DNA of 64,000 nt from Paramicrobacterium agarici (GTDB lineage: Bacteria; Actinomycetota; Actinomycetes; Actinomycetales; Microbacteriaceae). This document shows positions 41,235 to 50,247 of the stretch, one piece after another; the stretch's first letter is position 1; the number at the start of each line of letters is the position of its first letter. The notes below the pieces were generated by a model. It ran no database searches. It was not told the DNA's origin and worked only from the letters and a program-made list of their open reading frames with translations. The DNA lies in the NCBI RefSeq assembly GCF_002563955.1, contig NZ_PDJE01000001.1, positions 1,612,001 through 1,676,000 of the forward strand. Reading direction: 5' to 3'. Both the position numbers and the translations under genes were made by a program.

Positions 41235-41403
41235 GGTTCCACACACAGACAACTGCATACCGTTAGTCGCGTTTTGCCGATTGCTCTTCGGCCGAGCGCC
41301 GATTCGCGACACCGAATCAACTTTTCAATCACTCAAAACCACACCTCGGTTCGATCGAAACTCCTGGTCGAACGGTACCCAACATCTGGACGAGGAGGTC
41401 CAC

Positions 41404-42951
41404 ATGTCCCGAGCACAGCGCGTGAAAACGCCCATTGATCCTGAGCGCCCTGAAGACGAGCGGATGCCGGTTGGCAGCGCGTTCGCCTACGGCTTGCAGC
41501 ACGTTCTCACCATGTACGGCGGCATCATCGCCGTGCCGATCATCATCGGAGGGGCCGCAGGGCTCGGCTCCGGCGAGATCGCCATCTTGCTGGCATCCTG
41601 CCTGTTCATCGGAGGCCTGGCGACGCTCTTGCAGACCGTCGGCATTCCCTTCTTCGGATCGAAGCTGCCGCTCGTTCAGGGTGTCTCGTTCGCCGCCGTC
41701 GCGACGATGCTCTCGATCCTGAATCAGGGCAGCGGCATTCAGGCCGTCTTCGGAGCGGTGCTCGTGGCGTCGATCATCGGGCTCGTGATCGCTCCGTTCT
41801 TCGCCCGGATCGTGCGGCTCTTTCCGCCGATCGTCACGGGAATCATCATCACGACGATCGGTCTGACCCTGATCCCCGTGGCCGCCGGGTGGATCGTCGG
41901 CAATAATCCGGATGCTGTCGACTACGCCGACCCGAGCAACATCGCGCTCGCCGGCATCACCCTCGCGATCATCATGCTGCTGAGCAAAGTCGGCAACGCG
42001 ACGATCTCGCGGTTGTCGATTCTCATTGCGCTCGTGCTCGGCACAGGAGTCGGCGCCCTCATGGGCAAGGTCAACTTCTCGGGTGTCTTCGATGGACCGT
42101 ACGTCTCTTTTCCGAACCCGTTCCACTTCGGACTCCCGCAGTTCGAGCCCGCCGCCATCTTCTCGATGGTCATTGTGATCCTCGTGATCATGACCGAGAC
42201 GACAGCCGACCTGATCGCCATCGCCGAGATCACTGGCTCGAAGATGGATTCCAAGCGGATCGCCGCTGGCCTCCGGGCCGACATGCTGTCGAGCGCGGTC
42301 TCGCCCGTGTTCAACTCGTTCACGCAGAGCGCGTTCGCCCAGAATGTCGGTCTGGTTGCCGTCACCAAGATCAAGAGCCGCTGGGCCGTCGCAGCCGGCG
42401 GCGTCATTATGGTCGTGCTCGGCCTGCTCCCGGTGCTCGGGCGGCTGGTCGCGGCGATCCCGATGCCCGTGCTTGGCGGTGCAGGCATTGTGCTCTTCGG
42501 CACGGTGACGGCGAGCGGCATCCGCACGCTCTCGAAGGTGAACTACCGCGACAACATGAACCTCATCATTGTCGCGACGGCCATCACGTTCGGCGTGCTG
42601 CCGGTTGTGAACCACGACATCTACTCGAATTTCCCGTCGTGGTTCCAGGTCATCTTCGACTCGGGAATCAGCTCGGCGGCGGTCATGGCCGTTCTGCTCA
42701 ACCTGCTCTTCAACGAGTTCCGGTTCGGAACGCCCAAGGACCCGTCGGTGTTCGCGGCGGCCCCCACCCGGCAGATTCCGATTCAGGTCATCGAGTGCCT
42801 GCAAGAAGGCGACCGGTGTGTCGACGGCAAGATCGTGGATGCTGACGACAACGAAGTCGTGCTCGTCGACTCTGAGGGGAACGAGATCGACGTGCCCGGC
42901 TCCGACGCGACGGACTCGTCGGAGCCGCCGAAGAACTCGCCTGCGTCATAG
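41404..42951 (+). CDS. NCS2 family purine/xanthine permease
   Basis: The 515-residue permease has about fourteen hydrophobic segments. The NCS2 start is FAYGLQHVLTMYGGIIAVPI with the conserved QH motif, and the carrier signature is seen near SSAVSPVFNSFTQSAFAQNV. It imports urate, xanthine or uracil by ion symport. ATG 41404 follows ACGAGGAGG; the frame opens at 41233 without family similarity. The C-terminal 70 residues form a cytoplasmic acidic tail. It follows the urate genes, so urate or xanthine is the likely substrate. It has its own 170-base leader. Confidence 0.94.
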   Translation: MSRAQRVKTPIDPERPEDERMPVGSAFAYGLQHVLTMYGGIIAVPIIIGGAAGLGSGEIAILLASCLFIGGLATLLQTVGIPFFGSKLPLVQGVSFAAVATMLSILNQGSGIQAVFGAVLVASIIGLVIAPFFARIVRLFPPIVTGIIITTIGLTLIPVAAGWIVGNNPDAVDYADPSNIALAGITLAIIMLLSKVGNATISRLSILIALVLGTGVGALMGKVNFSGVFDGPYVSFPNPFHFGLPQFEPAAIFSMVIVILVIMTETTADLIAIAEITGSKMDSKRIAAGLRADMLSSAVSPVFNSFTQSAFAQNVGLVAVTKIKSRWAVAAGGVIMVVLGLLPVLGRLVAAIPMPVLGGAGIVLFGTVTASGIRTLSKVNYRDNMNLIIVATAITFGVLPVVNHDIYSNFPSWFQVIFDSGISSAAVMAVLLNLLFNEFRFGTPKDPSVFAAAPTRQIPIQVIECLQEGDRCVDGKIVDADDNEVVLVDSEGNEIDVPGSDATDSSEPPKNSPAS

Positions 42952-42968
42952 CGAGGCATTCCGACACT

Positions 42969-43005
42969 GCGTGTGGCGCGCCCAGCTGCTGGGTGCGCCA
43001 CACGC
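42969..43005. terminator. Long hairpin after the permease gene
   Basis: A 17-bp stem (42969-42985 with 42989-43005, one G-T wobble) closes on a 3-nt loop. It lacks a T-tract but is very stable. It separates the permease from the toxin-antitoxin pair. Confidence 0.8.
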
Positions 43006-43125
43006 TCATGGGAATGCGGAATGAGCTCATCTTGCGCTCCGAGATGCCTGGGCTTCTGATTACCGTCCGAAAACTGTGAGCGGTGATGTGTTGTCCACAA
43101 CGCCCGGAGCTTCAGGTTTTCGTCG

Positions 43126-43150
43126 TGATCCAAAGTTATGATCAAAGTAT
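43126..43150 (+). promoter_or_regulatory. Direct repeats and -10 at the antitoxin start
   Basis: TGATCCAAAGTTA (43126-43138) and TGATCAAAGTAT (43139-43150) are near-direct repeats that run into the ATG at 43149. TATGAT (43137-43142) matches a -10 and would start transcription at about the ATG. Autorepression by the antitoxin is likely. Confidence 0.55.
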
Positions 43151-43844
43151 GGCGACGCTTCCCGAAATCTACCTTGCGCCGCGCTACTCACAGGCAGAAG
43201 CAGCGCGGATCATTGACGTGCCGCCAAACTCACTTCGCAACTGGGCCAGCGGGTATACCTACCCTACTCGTGAGGGTCGGCGAGAGTCGACGAGCCTCAT
43301 CACTCTTGCGGAGCCGTTCAGGTCTCTCATCGTCCCGTTCGCAGGTCTTGCGGAGGCGTACGTTGTCAAGACACTTCGTGATGCCGGATTATCGATGCAG
43401 CGCATTCGTCCAGCGGTACTAGCGTTGAAAAAGGAGATCGGCACTCAAGACGCACTCTTGAGCGGCAGGTTGAAGACCGACGGTGTCGAACTTCTCTATG
43501 AGTATCTCGACGACCCAGATGCGTCGCCCGATTCCGAGTCATCATTGGCAGTCGTTCGTAATAAACAGCGAATGTTTCGGGAGGTTGTCCAGGAGCATTT
43601 GCAGACGGTCACGTATTCTCCGGAAAACATGATCTCCCGTTTCTACCCGGCGAAGTTCGGGGGAACGGATGTCATCGTGGACCCACGGATCAATGCGGGA
43701 AAACCGACATTCGAGTCTGTCGGTGCCCGGGTCTCCGATGTCGTCGGACGAATCGAGGCGGGTGAGCCATTCGACGAAGTGATCGACGATTTCGGACTCG
43801 ACGAGGTCGTTGCTCGTCGAGTGATTCACGAATATGGCTCCTGA
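43149..43844 (+). CDS. VapB45-like antitoxin (DUF433, MerR-like HTH)
   Basis: The 231-residue protein has an N-terminal MerR-like helix-turn-helix (YSQAEAARIIDVPPNSLRNW), a middle helical part, and a C-terminal DUF433 domain with VDPRINAGKPTFESVGARVS followed by EPFDEVIDDFGLDEVVARRV. This two-domain layout matches Mycobacterium tuberculosis Rv2018 (VapB45). The protein should bind its own promoter and neutralise the PIN-like toxin encoded next. ATG 43149 has no ribosome site and is probably leaderless. It overlaps the toxin gene by 11 bases, typical of such pairs. Confidence 0.88.
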   Translation: MATLPEIYLAPRYSQAEAARIIDVPPNSLRNWASGYTYPTREGRRESTSLITLAEPFRSLIVPFAGLAEAYVVKTLRDAGLSMQRIRPAVLALKKEIGTQDALLSGRLKTDGVELLYEYLDDPDASPDSESSLAVVRNKQRMFREVVQEHLQTVTYSPENMISRFYPAKFGGTDVIVDPRINAGKPTFESVGARVSDVVGRIEAGEPFDEVIDDFGLDEVVARRVIHEYGS

Positions 43845-44229
43845 GTTCTTCCTCGACCGTTCGCTCGGGCGCAAAAAACTTGCCACTGCACTTCGCAACG
43901 CTGGGTGGCGAGTTGCGACCCTCAGCGAGGTGTATGGTGTGCAGCACGGCCAGCTCGTTGCAGACACAACCTGGATTAGCGAACAGGCGGACGCTGGTCG
44001 AGTGCTCCTCACGAGCGATGCGAGAATTCTCTCTGATCCAGGTGAGCGCCAAGCCATTGTGAGCGCAAGTGCGCTTATGTTCACTTTTCCGTCCGCCCGG
44101 ATGCGCTCCGAGGATCACTTCGCCCGCTTGTCGACGCATCGTGCGCGATTGGCGGACATTGCGATACGCGATGACGTTCCGGCTGCCTACGTGCTCTATG
44201 AGCGCACAATCTCTCGCGTTCTTCCCTGA
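43834..44229 (+). CDS. VapC45-like PIN-domain toxin
   Basis: The 131-residue protein resembles the PIN-like ribonuclease Rv2019 (VapC45). Acidic residues expected at the metal site are present in EFFLDRSLGRKKLATALR, VADTTWISEQADAG and LLTSDARILSDPGERQ. Toxins of this class cleave RNA until blocked by the antitoxin. It overlaps the antitoxin gene by 11 bases. The pair sits between two halves of the purine region and may be an insertion or a stability element. Confidence 0.85.
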   Translation: MAPEFFLDRSLGRKKLATALRNAGWRVATLSEVYGVQHGQLVADTTWISEQADAGRVLLTSDARILSDPGERQAIVSASALMFTFPSARMRSEDHFARLSTHRARLADIAIRDDVPAAYVLYERTISRVLP

Positions 44230-44263
44230 CCTCGCGACTGTGGTGCAGGCGCGCACTTCGGCG

Positions 44264-45007
44264 TCAGCCGCGGCCCACGTAGGGCATGCCCGAGGCCGTG
44301 ATCGTGAGGGAGTTGACGGTGGCATTCGGCGGGAGCTGGGCCATGAGCACGACTGCTTTGGCAGCATCCTCAACCGAAAACTTCGGCTCGACTAAGCGCG
44401 AGCCGTTCGCCTGCAGAGCGCCCTCGGTGATGCCGATGGACTGCGTGAGGTCGGTCGCCGCATTGCCGATGTCGATCTGACCGCACGTGATGCCGAAGGG
44501 GCGGCCATCAAGGTCGATGGACTTCGTCAGACCGGTGACCGCGTGCTTCGTCGCCGTGTAGGCGGGGGAGAGCGGGCGCGGGGCGTGCGCCGAGATCGAT
44601 CCGTTGTTGATGATGCGTCCGCCCTGCGGTGACTGCGCCTTCATAACGCGCACGGCCGCCGCACTGCACAGCATGACGGCGGTGAGGTTGACGGCGAGGG
44701 CGCGATTCCACTCATCGAGTGGCAGCTCGTCGACGGCGGCAGCGACGGGGAAGACGCCCGCGTTGTTGAACAGCACGTCGACCCGGCCCCACTCGGTGAC
44801 GACCCGGTCGAAGACGGCATCGACCTGCTGCGGATCACTGACGTCGGCGGGAACGACGAGAGCATTGGGGTGACGCGTGGCCGTCTCAGCCAGCGCAGCT
44901 TCACGCCGGCCGACGAGAGCGACGCGGTAGCCGGCGTCGAGAAGGGCCTGAGCGCTCGCGCGCCCGATGCCCGACCCGGCGCCGGTGACGACCGCGACGC
45001 GACTCAC
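44264..45007 (-). CDS. Short-chain dehydrogenase/reductase
   Basis: The 247-residue classical SDR has the NAD(P) motif [30 protein letters not shown], the catalytic INNGSISAH Ser and the YTATKHAV Tyr-x3-Lys pair. GTG 45007 overlaps the IclR stop as GTGA, giving a normal SDR length; the frame extends 50 codons further as a shadow of the regulator gene. It is co-transcribed with the regulator. The substrate is unknown; a hydroxy-acid or ureido intermediate of the pathway is possible. Confidence 0.9.
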   Translation of the reverse strand: MSRVAVVTGAGSGIGRASAQALLDAGYRVALVGRREAALAETATRHPNALVVPADVSDPQQVDAVFDRVVTEWGRVDVLFNNAGVFPVAAAVDELPLDEWNRALAVNLTAVMLCSAAAVRVMKAQSPQGGRIINNGSISAHAPRPLSPAYTATKHAVTGLTKSIDLDGRPFGITCGQIDIGNAATDLTQSIGITEGALQANGSRLVEPKFSVEDAAKAVVLMAQLPPNATVNSLTITASGMPYVGRG

Positions 45008-45768
45008 GCGAGCGTGAGGTCGGCGGAAATGGCTTCGGCGGCTTCGGTGAGCAGCGGGATCGCACGAGCAGCGAACTCGTCGTCGACACGGCTGTCGGGC
45101 CCAGACACGGAGATGGCTGTCGGGGTCGGAGCATCCGGAACCGCCATGGCGTAGCACCGCACGCCGAGCTCCTGCTCGCCATCGTCGATGGAGTATCCGC
45201 GATCGCGGATGCGCTCGAGTTCGGCAAGGAGATCGTCGACCGTGCCGATGCTCTTCTCCGTCGGGGTGGGCATGCCTGCGCGCTCGACGATGCCGCGCAC
45301 GCGCTCTTCGGGCAGCTGCGCGAGCATGGCCTTGCCCACACCGGTGTCGTGCGTGTGTGCACGGCGCCCGACTTCGGTGAACATGCGCATGGAGTGCTTG
45401 GACTGCACCTGCGCGATGTAGACGACCATGTCGCCGTCGAGCACGGCCATGTTCGCGCTCTCGCCCAGATCGGAGACAAGCGAAGCGAGCTGCGGGCGTG
45501 CGAGGGCGCCGAGCTGTTTGTTCGCTCCTTCGCCGAGGCGGATCAGGCGCGGCCCAAGCGCGTAGCGGCGGTTGGGCAGCTGTCGGGCGTATCCGAGGGA
45601 GACCAAGGTGCGCAGCAGCCGGTGAATCGTGGGGAGGGGCAGATCGGTGGATGAGGACAGCTCGCTGAGCGTCACCTCTCCGCCGGCGTCGGTGATGAGT
45701 TCGAGAAGTTCGAACACGCGCTCAACAGACTGCACGCCTCCGGACGGTTTCGCTTGCTTGACCGGCAC
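45004..45768 (-). CDS. IclR family regulator (AllR-like)
   Basis: The 254-residue regulator has an IclR winged helix ([20 protein letters not shown], then [20 protein letters not shown]) and the effector domain with [37 protein letters not shown] and a late VSGPDSRV segment. AllR-type IclR proteins respond to glyoxylate or allantoin intermediates. Its gene is divergent from malic enzyme and malate synthase, and a 40-nt element in the shared promoter region recurs before the hyi operon. It is therefore the best candidate for the pathway repressor. Confidence 0.9.
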   Translation of the reverse strand: MPVKQAKPSGGVQSVERVFELLELITDAGGEVTLSELSSSTDLPLPTIHRLLRTLVSLGYARQLPNRRYALGPRLIRLGEGANKQLGALARPQLASLVSDLGESANMAVLDGDMVVYIAQVQSKHSMRMFTEVGRRAHTHDTGVGKAMLAQLPEERVRGIVERAGMPTPTEKSIGTVDDLLAELERIRDRGYSIDDGEQELGVRCYAMAVPDAPTPTAISVSGPDSRVDDEFAARAIPLLTEAAEAISADLTLA

Positions 45769-45889
45769 GGGTCACCTCTTTCTGAATGTTTCATTCCATC
45801 ATGTGAGAAATGGGGGTCTGGCGCAATGGGGCGCACCCTCTCGAGGGCGCTACGCGACAGCATCCGCTCGATTTTGTGAATGTGCCGAC

Positions 45890-45938
45890 TTGTCATTCCA
45901 TCTAGCAAATATTATTATCCATAATACGAAAAGACTTG
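45890..45938 (+). promoter_or_regulatory. Promoter and 40-nt element upstream of malic enzyme
   Basis: TTGTCA (45890-45895) and TATTAT (45913-45918) are 17 bases apart and each match 5 of 6 consensus bases. The 40-nt segment 45899-45938 covers spacer, -10 and start, contains TATTAT-N5-ATAATA, and matches 56088-56127 at 27 of 40 positions without gaps. It is a likely repressor site shared by both operons. Confidence 0.65.
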
Positions 45939-45978
45939 AGCGGCCCGAAAGGGTCAGACCTCACTGAGGAGGAAACCC

Positions 45979-47370
45979 ATGGCGAACCCGGGCCCCGGAA
46001 ATTCGATCACCCTGCGACTGGAAGCGCCCGCGAACTTCACGGCCACGAGCGAACTTGCCGCGGCAGCCGCGCGGACGGGAGCGGTGGTCACCGGGCTCGA
46101 CGTCGTGGAGTCGCACCATTCGGGAATGGTCGTCGACCTCACGTGCAACACGACGGGGACCGATCACGCCGACGACGTGAAGACCTCGCTCGATGCGCTG
46201 GACGGAGTCGTCGTGCGCAAGGTGAGCGACCGGACGTTCTTGATGCACCTGGGCGGCAAGCTCGAGGTGGTGTCGCGCGAGCCGATCCGCAATCGCGACG
46301 ACCTCTCTCGGGCGTACACGCCGGGCGTGGCTCGCGTGTGCATGGCGATCGCCGAGAACCCCGCTGACGCTCGCGCGCTCACGGTAAAGCGGAACACCAT
46401 CGCCGTCGTGACGGATGGCTCGGCCGTGCTCGGTCTGGGCAACATCGGGCCCGCCGCGGCACTGCCCGTGATGGAGGGCAAGGCGGCACTGTTCAAGCAG
46501 TTCGCCGACGTCGACGCGTGGCCCGTGTGCCTCGACACGCAGGACACCGAGGAGATCATCTCAATCGTGAAGGCGATCGCGCCGGTGTACGGGGGTGTGA
46601 ACCTCGAGGACATCGCCGCGCCGCGCTGCTTCGAGATCGAGGCGCGGCTGCGCGACGAGCTCGACATTCCGGTGTTCCACGACGACCAGCACGGCACGGC
46701 GATCGTGACGCTCGCGGCTCTGACCAACGCGCTGCGCGTCGTCGACAAGAAGATCGAGGACGTGCGCATTGTGGTCTCGGGTGTCGGTGCCGCGGGAAAC
46801 GCGATCGTTCAGCTGCTGCAGGCGCAGGGCGCGCGCAACATCATCGCGTGCGGGAGCACGGGCGCCATTCACACGGGCGAGACGTATGCGGACCCGCATC
46901 GGCAGGAGCTCGCCAAGACCACGAACCCGGACGGGTTCTCGGGAAGCCTCGCCGAAGCGGTCGTCGGAAGCGACGTGTTCATCGGCGTGAGCGCTCCGGA
47001 CATTCTCACCGGAGACGACATCGCGGCAATGGCCGACAACGCCATTGTGTTCGCCATGGCAAACCCCGTGCCCGAGGTCGACCCGGTCGTCGCGTCACGC
47101 ACGGCCGCCGTCGTCGCGACAGGGCGCAGCGACTTTCCGAACCAGATCAACAACGTGCTCGCCTTTCCCGGCGTGTTCCGCGGGCTGCTCGACGCGGGCG
47201 TGTCGGACATCGCCGCGCCTATGCTGGTCGCAGCTGCGCAGGCGATCGCCGACCGGGTGGAGCCGGACGAGCTGAACGCGAGCTACATCATTCCGAGCGT
47301 CTTCGATCCGCTGGTGTCGGTCGAGGTCGCCGAGGCCATCGTCAAAGCAGCAGAATCGCACAAGGAGTAG
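45979..47370 (+). CDS. NAD-dependent malic enzyme with N-terminal ACT-like domain
   Basis: This 463-residue enzyme decarboxylates malate to pyruvate. Residues 1-95 look like an ACT-type ligand domain (SITLRLEAPANFTATSELAA). The catalytic part has the Tyr in SRAYTPGVARVC, the Lys in GKAALFKQFADVDAWPV, the metal-binding FHDDQHGTAIVTLAAL, and the Rossmann motif VSGVGAAGNAIVQLL. ATG 45979 follows GAGGAGG. It is the first gene of the operon with malate synthase, so glyoxylate plus acetyl-CoA can be turned into pyruvate. The ACT domain suggests allosteric control. Confidence 0.93.
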   Translation: MANPGPGNSITLRLEAPANFTATSELAAAAARTGAVVTGLDVVESHHSGMVVDLTCNTTGTDHADDVKTSLDALDGVVVRKVSDRTFLMHLGGKLEVVSREPIRNRDDLSRAYTPGVARVCMAIAENPADARALTVKRNTIAVVTDGSAVLGLGNIGPAAALPVMEGKAALFKQFADVDAWPVCLDTQDTEEIISIVKAIAPVYGGVNLEDIAAPRCFEIEARLRDELDIPVFHDDQHGTAIVTLAALTNALRVVDKKIEDVRIVVSGVGAAGNAIVQLLQAQGARNIIACGSTGAIHTGETYADPHRQELAKTTNPDGFSGSLAEAVVGSDVFIGVSAPDILTGDDIAAMADNAIVFAMANPVPEVDPVVASRTAAVVATGRSDFPNQINNVLAFPGVFRGLLDAGVSDIAAPMLVAAAQAIADRVEPDELNASYIIPSVFDPLVSVEVAEAIVKAAESHKE

Positions 47371-47377
47371 AGAAACA

Positions 47378-48976
47378 GTGTCACTGACAGCGAAGAACAG
47401 CGAAACTGCGCCCCGCGGCGACGAGATTCTCACAGAGGAAGCCCTCGCGTTCGTCCAGAAGCTTCATGCGGAGTTCGCCGCACGTCGTGACGAACTGGTC
47501 GGCGCTCGCCGCACGCGCCGGGAGGAGGTCGCGCGAACCGGCAAGCTCGATTTTCTGCCCGAGACGGCCGACGTGCGCGCCGGTGACTGGACGGTCGCCG
47601 AGGCACCCGAGGCGCTGCGCGACCGACGCGTCGAGATCACAGGGCCGGCATCGCCCGCGAAAATGGCGATCAATGCGCTCAACTCCGGCGCGAAGGTGTG
47701 GCTCGCCGACCTCGAAGATGCGAGCACGCCGCACTGGTTCAACGTGGTCGATTCGCAGCTGAACCTCAAGGATGCGGCGCGCGGAGTTCTCGCGTACACC
47801 TCGCCCGAGGGCAAGCAGTACGCCCTGCGCGATGACGGGCAGCTCGCGGTCGTTGTCGTTCGTCCCCGCGGATGGCACATGGACGACGACAACTTCGACG
47901 TCGACGGCTCGGACGCGGTTGGCGCGCTGGTGGACTTCGGCCTGCACTTCTTTCACAATGCAGCGCACCTGACAGCATCCGGCCAGGGGCCCTTCTACTA
48001 CTTGCCGAAGATGGAGAGCCACCTCGAAGCGCGCCTGTGGAACGACGTCTTCATGTTCGCCGAGGCCGAGCTGGGGATTCCGCACGGCACTGTGCGCGCG
48101 ACCGTGCTGATCGAGACGATTCCCGCGGCCTTCGAGATGGACGAGATTCTCTACGAGCTGCGCGACCACGCGTCGGGGCTCAACGCCGGGCGCTGGGACT
48201 ACCTGTTCAGCATCATCAAGTACTTCCGCGACGCCGGCAGCGACTTCGTGATTCCGGACCGCGCGAGCGTGGCGATGACCGCGCCGTTCATGCGCGCCTA
48301 CACGGAACTGCTCGTGCAGACGTGCCACAAGCGCGGCGCGTTCGCCATGGGCGGCATGGCGGCGTTCATTCCTAACCGCCGCGACCCCGAGGTGACTGAG
48401 GCCGCGATCGCGAAGGTGCGCGACGACAAGTCCCGCGAGGCGAACGACGGATTCGACGGATCGTGGGTGGCGCATCCCGACCTCGTGTCGATCTGCCGCG
48501 AGGAGTTCGATGCTGTGCTGGGCGACAAGCCGAACCAGCTCGACCGCACGCGCCCCGAGGTGAACGTCACCGCCGCCGACCTGCTCGACGTGTCATCGAC
48601 GCCCGGCGAGGTGACCGAGGAGGGGCTGCGCCTCAACCTCTACGTCGCCGTCGCCTACACCGCCGTGTGGTTGTCGGGAAACGGCGCGGTCGCCATTCAC
48701 AACCTCATGGAGGATGCTGCGACCGCCGAGATCTCGCGCTCGCAGGTGTGGCAGCAGCTGCACAACAAGGTGCGGTACGCCGACACGGGCAATGAGGCGA
48801 CGCCTGAGCTCGTGACGACGCTACTCGCCGAAGAGACCGACCGCCTCAAGTGCGAGGTCGATGCCGAAGCGTTTGCGCGCTACTACGAGCCGGCGAGCAG
48901 ACTCATTCGTGACATCTGCCTCTCGAGCGACTACGAGGACTTCCTCACGACCCCCGCCTACAAGCTGGTGCGCTGA
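47378..48976 (+). CDS. aceB: Malate synthase A
   Basis: The 532-residue enzyme condenses glyoxylate with acetyl-CoA. Hallmarks are EITGPASPAKMAINALNSGA, VWLADLEDASTPHW, RPRGWHMDD, YYLPKMESHLEARLWNDVF and the GTVRATVLIETIPAAFEMDE core, then GRWDYLFSIIK. GTG 47378 lies 7 bases after the malic enzyme stop. Its length matches the A isoform. No isocitrate lyase is nearby, so here the enzyme serves glyoxylate from allantoin rather than the glyoxylate shunt. Its TGA shares one base with the next ATG. Confidence 0.96.
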   Translation: MSLTAKNSETAPRGDEILTEEALAFVQKLHAEFAARRDELVGARRTRREEVARTGKLDFLPETADVRAGDWTVAEAPEALRDRRVEITGPASPAKMAINALNSGAKVWLADLEDASTPHWFNVVDSQLNLKDAARGVLAYTSPEGKQYALRDDGQLAVVVVRPRGWHMDDDNFDVDGSDAVGALVDFGLHFFHNAAHLTASGQGPFYYLPKMESHLEARLWNDVFMFAEAELGIPHGTVRATVLIETIPAAFEMDEILYELRDHASGLNAGRWDYLFSIIKYFRDAGSDFVIPDRASVAMTAPFMRAYTELLVQTCHKRGAFAMGGMAAFIPNRRDPEVTEAAIAKVRDDKSREANDGFDGSWVAHPDLVSICREEFDAVLGDKPNQLDRTRPEVNVTAADLLDVSSTPGEVTEEGLRLNLYVAVAYTAVWLSGNGAVAIHNLMEDAATAEISRSQVWQQLHNKVRYADTGNEATPELVTTLLAEETDRLKCEVDAEAFARYYEPASRLIRDICLSSDYEDFLTTPAYKLVR

Positions 48977-50247
48977 TGGCAGCATCCCTCACCTCTGGCG
49001 ACGTCGCGCGGGTCGACGCCCACCTGGCGGCGACCGACCGGCTGCTCGAGACCGCCTATCCCGGCGACGACGGCAGCCGGCAGCCGATTCACACCGTGTA
49101 CGTTCCCGGCCACCGCTACGAGCCCGCGCTCGCCGCGCGATGGGGAGCGGATGCTGCCGCCGCCGTCGCCGAGGCGGGCGGCACGATCGAGCTGTGCGCC
49201 AAACTGGGCTTGCGCGACGAGCTCATCGCGCAGGTGGCACCGCTCGTCGACGCCAAGCTCGCGAGCGAGCCGATTGAAGATCTGCGCATCGACTTCGAAG
49301 ACGGGTACGGCGACCAGGGCGATGTCGCTGAAGATGCCGCGGCCGAAGCCGCGGCCGAGAACGTCGCGGCCGCGTACCGTGCCGATCGAGGCACGCCGTT
49401 CATCGGCATCCGCTTCAAATGTTTTGAAGAGGCGACGCGGCACCGGGGCCTTGCCACGCTCGATCGCTTCGTCACGACGCTCGCCCAGGCTGGGCCGCTG
49501 CCCGACGGGCTGATCCTGACGCTTCCGAAGGTGACAACGGTCGACCAGGTCACCGCCATGGTCGACGTGTGCGAGAAGCTCGAGGGCGCGCTGGGCCTCG
49601 ACGCGGGAGGTCTGCGCTTCGAGGTGCAGATGGAGACGCCGCAGCTGATCCTCGCCGCCGACGGCACCGTGCCGATCGCGCAGCTGCTGCACAGGGCTGA
49701 CGGCCGCATTACGTCGCTGCACTACGGAACGTATGACTACAGCGCCGCGCTGCAGATCGCTGCCGAGTACCAGTCGATGGAGCACCCCGCCGCCGACTAC
49801 GCCAAGCAGGTCATGCAGGTCGCAGTCGCTGAGACGGGCGTGCGCCTGAGCGACGGCTCGACGAACGTCATTCCCGTGGGGGATCCCGACGACGTGCTTG
49901 CCGCGTGGCGCCTGCACGCGCGGCTCGTGCGCCGGTCGCTCGAGCGCGGCTTCTACCAGGGGTGGGACCTCCATGCCGCGCAGCTGCCCACGCGGTTCAT
50001 CGCGAGTTACGCGTTCTACCGCCAGGGTCTGCCTGCGGCCACCCGCCGCCTCGACAACTACCTGCACCACGCAGACGCGGGCATCATGGACGAGCCCGCC
50101 ACAGCCCGTGCCCTCGCGCGCTTCGTGCTGCGCGGTGTTCAGTGCGGCGCCGTGACCGAGTCAGAGATTCAGGATGCTGTCGGCATCACGACGCGCGAGC
50201 TCACGCACCTCGCGCACCCCAAATTGAGCCGTGAGGAGAACACATGA
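48976..50247 (+). CDS. DUF6986 / HpcH-HpaI aldolase-like protein
   Basis: The 423-residue protein resembles actinobacterial DUF6986 proteins with a TIM-barrel aldolase look: TVYVPGHRYEPALAARWGAD, then DLRIDFEDGYGDQGD (acidic metal-like cluster), FIGIRFKCFEEATRHRGL and VQMETPQLILAADGT. A final helical section follows LYTRF-like QLPTRFIASYAFYRQGL. Its biochemical reaction is not known to me. It is translationally coupled to malate synthase (TGATG) and to ureidoglycine aminohydrolase (ATGA), so it very likely acts on a ureido or glyoxylate-type intermediate. Confidence 0.82.
   Translation: MAASLTSGDVARVDAHLAATDRLLETAYPGDDGSRQPIHTVYVPGHRYEPALAARWGADAAAAVAEAGGTIELCAKLGLRDELIAQVAPLVDAKLASEPIEDLRIDFEDGYGDQGDVAEDAAAEAAAENVAAAYRADRGTPFIGIRFKCFEEATRHRGLATLDRFVTTLAQAGPLPDGLILTLPKVTTVDQVTAMVDVCEKLEGALGLDAGGLRFEVQMETPQLILAADGTVPIAQLLHRADGRITSLHYGTYDYSAALQIAAEYQSMEHPAADYAKQVMQVAVAETGVRLSDGSTNVIPVGDPDDVLAAWRLHARLVRRSLERGFYQGWDLHAAQLPTRFIASYAFYRQGLPAATRRLDNYLHHADAGIMDEPATARALARFVLRGVQCGAVTESEIQDAVGITTRELTHLAHPKLSREENT

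Noticed and set aside
41329-42804. 491-residue frame opposite the NCS2 permease
   Set aside because: Its translation is Arg/Asp/His-rich low complexity, typical of the antisense of a hydrophobic GC-rich membrane protein.
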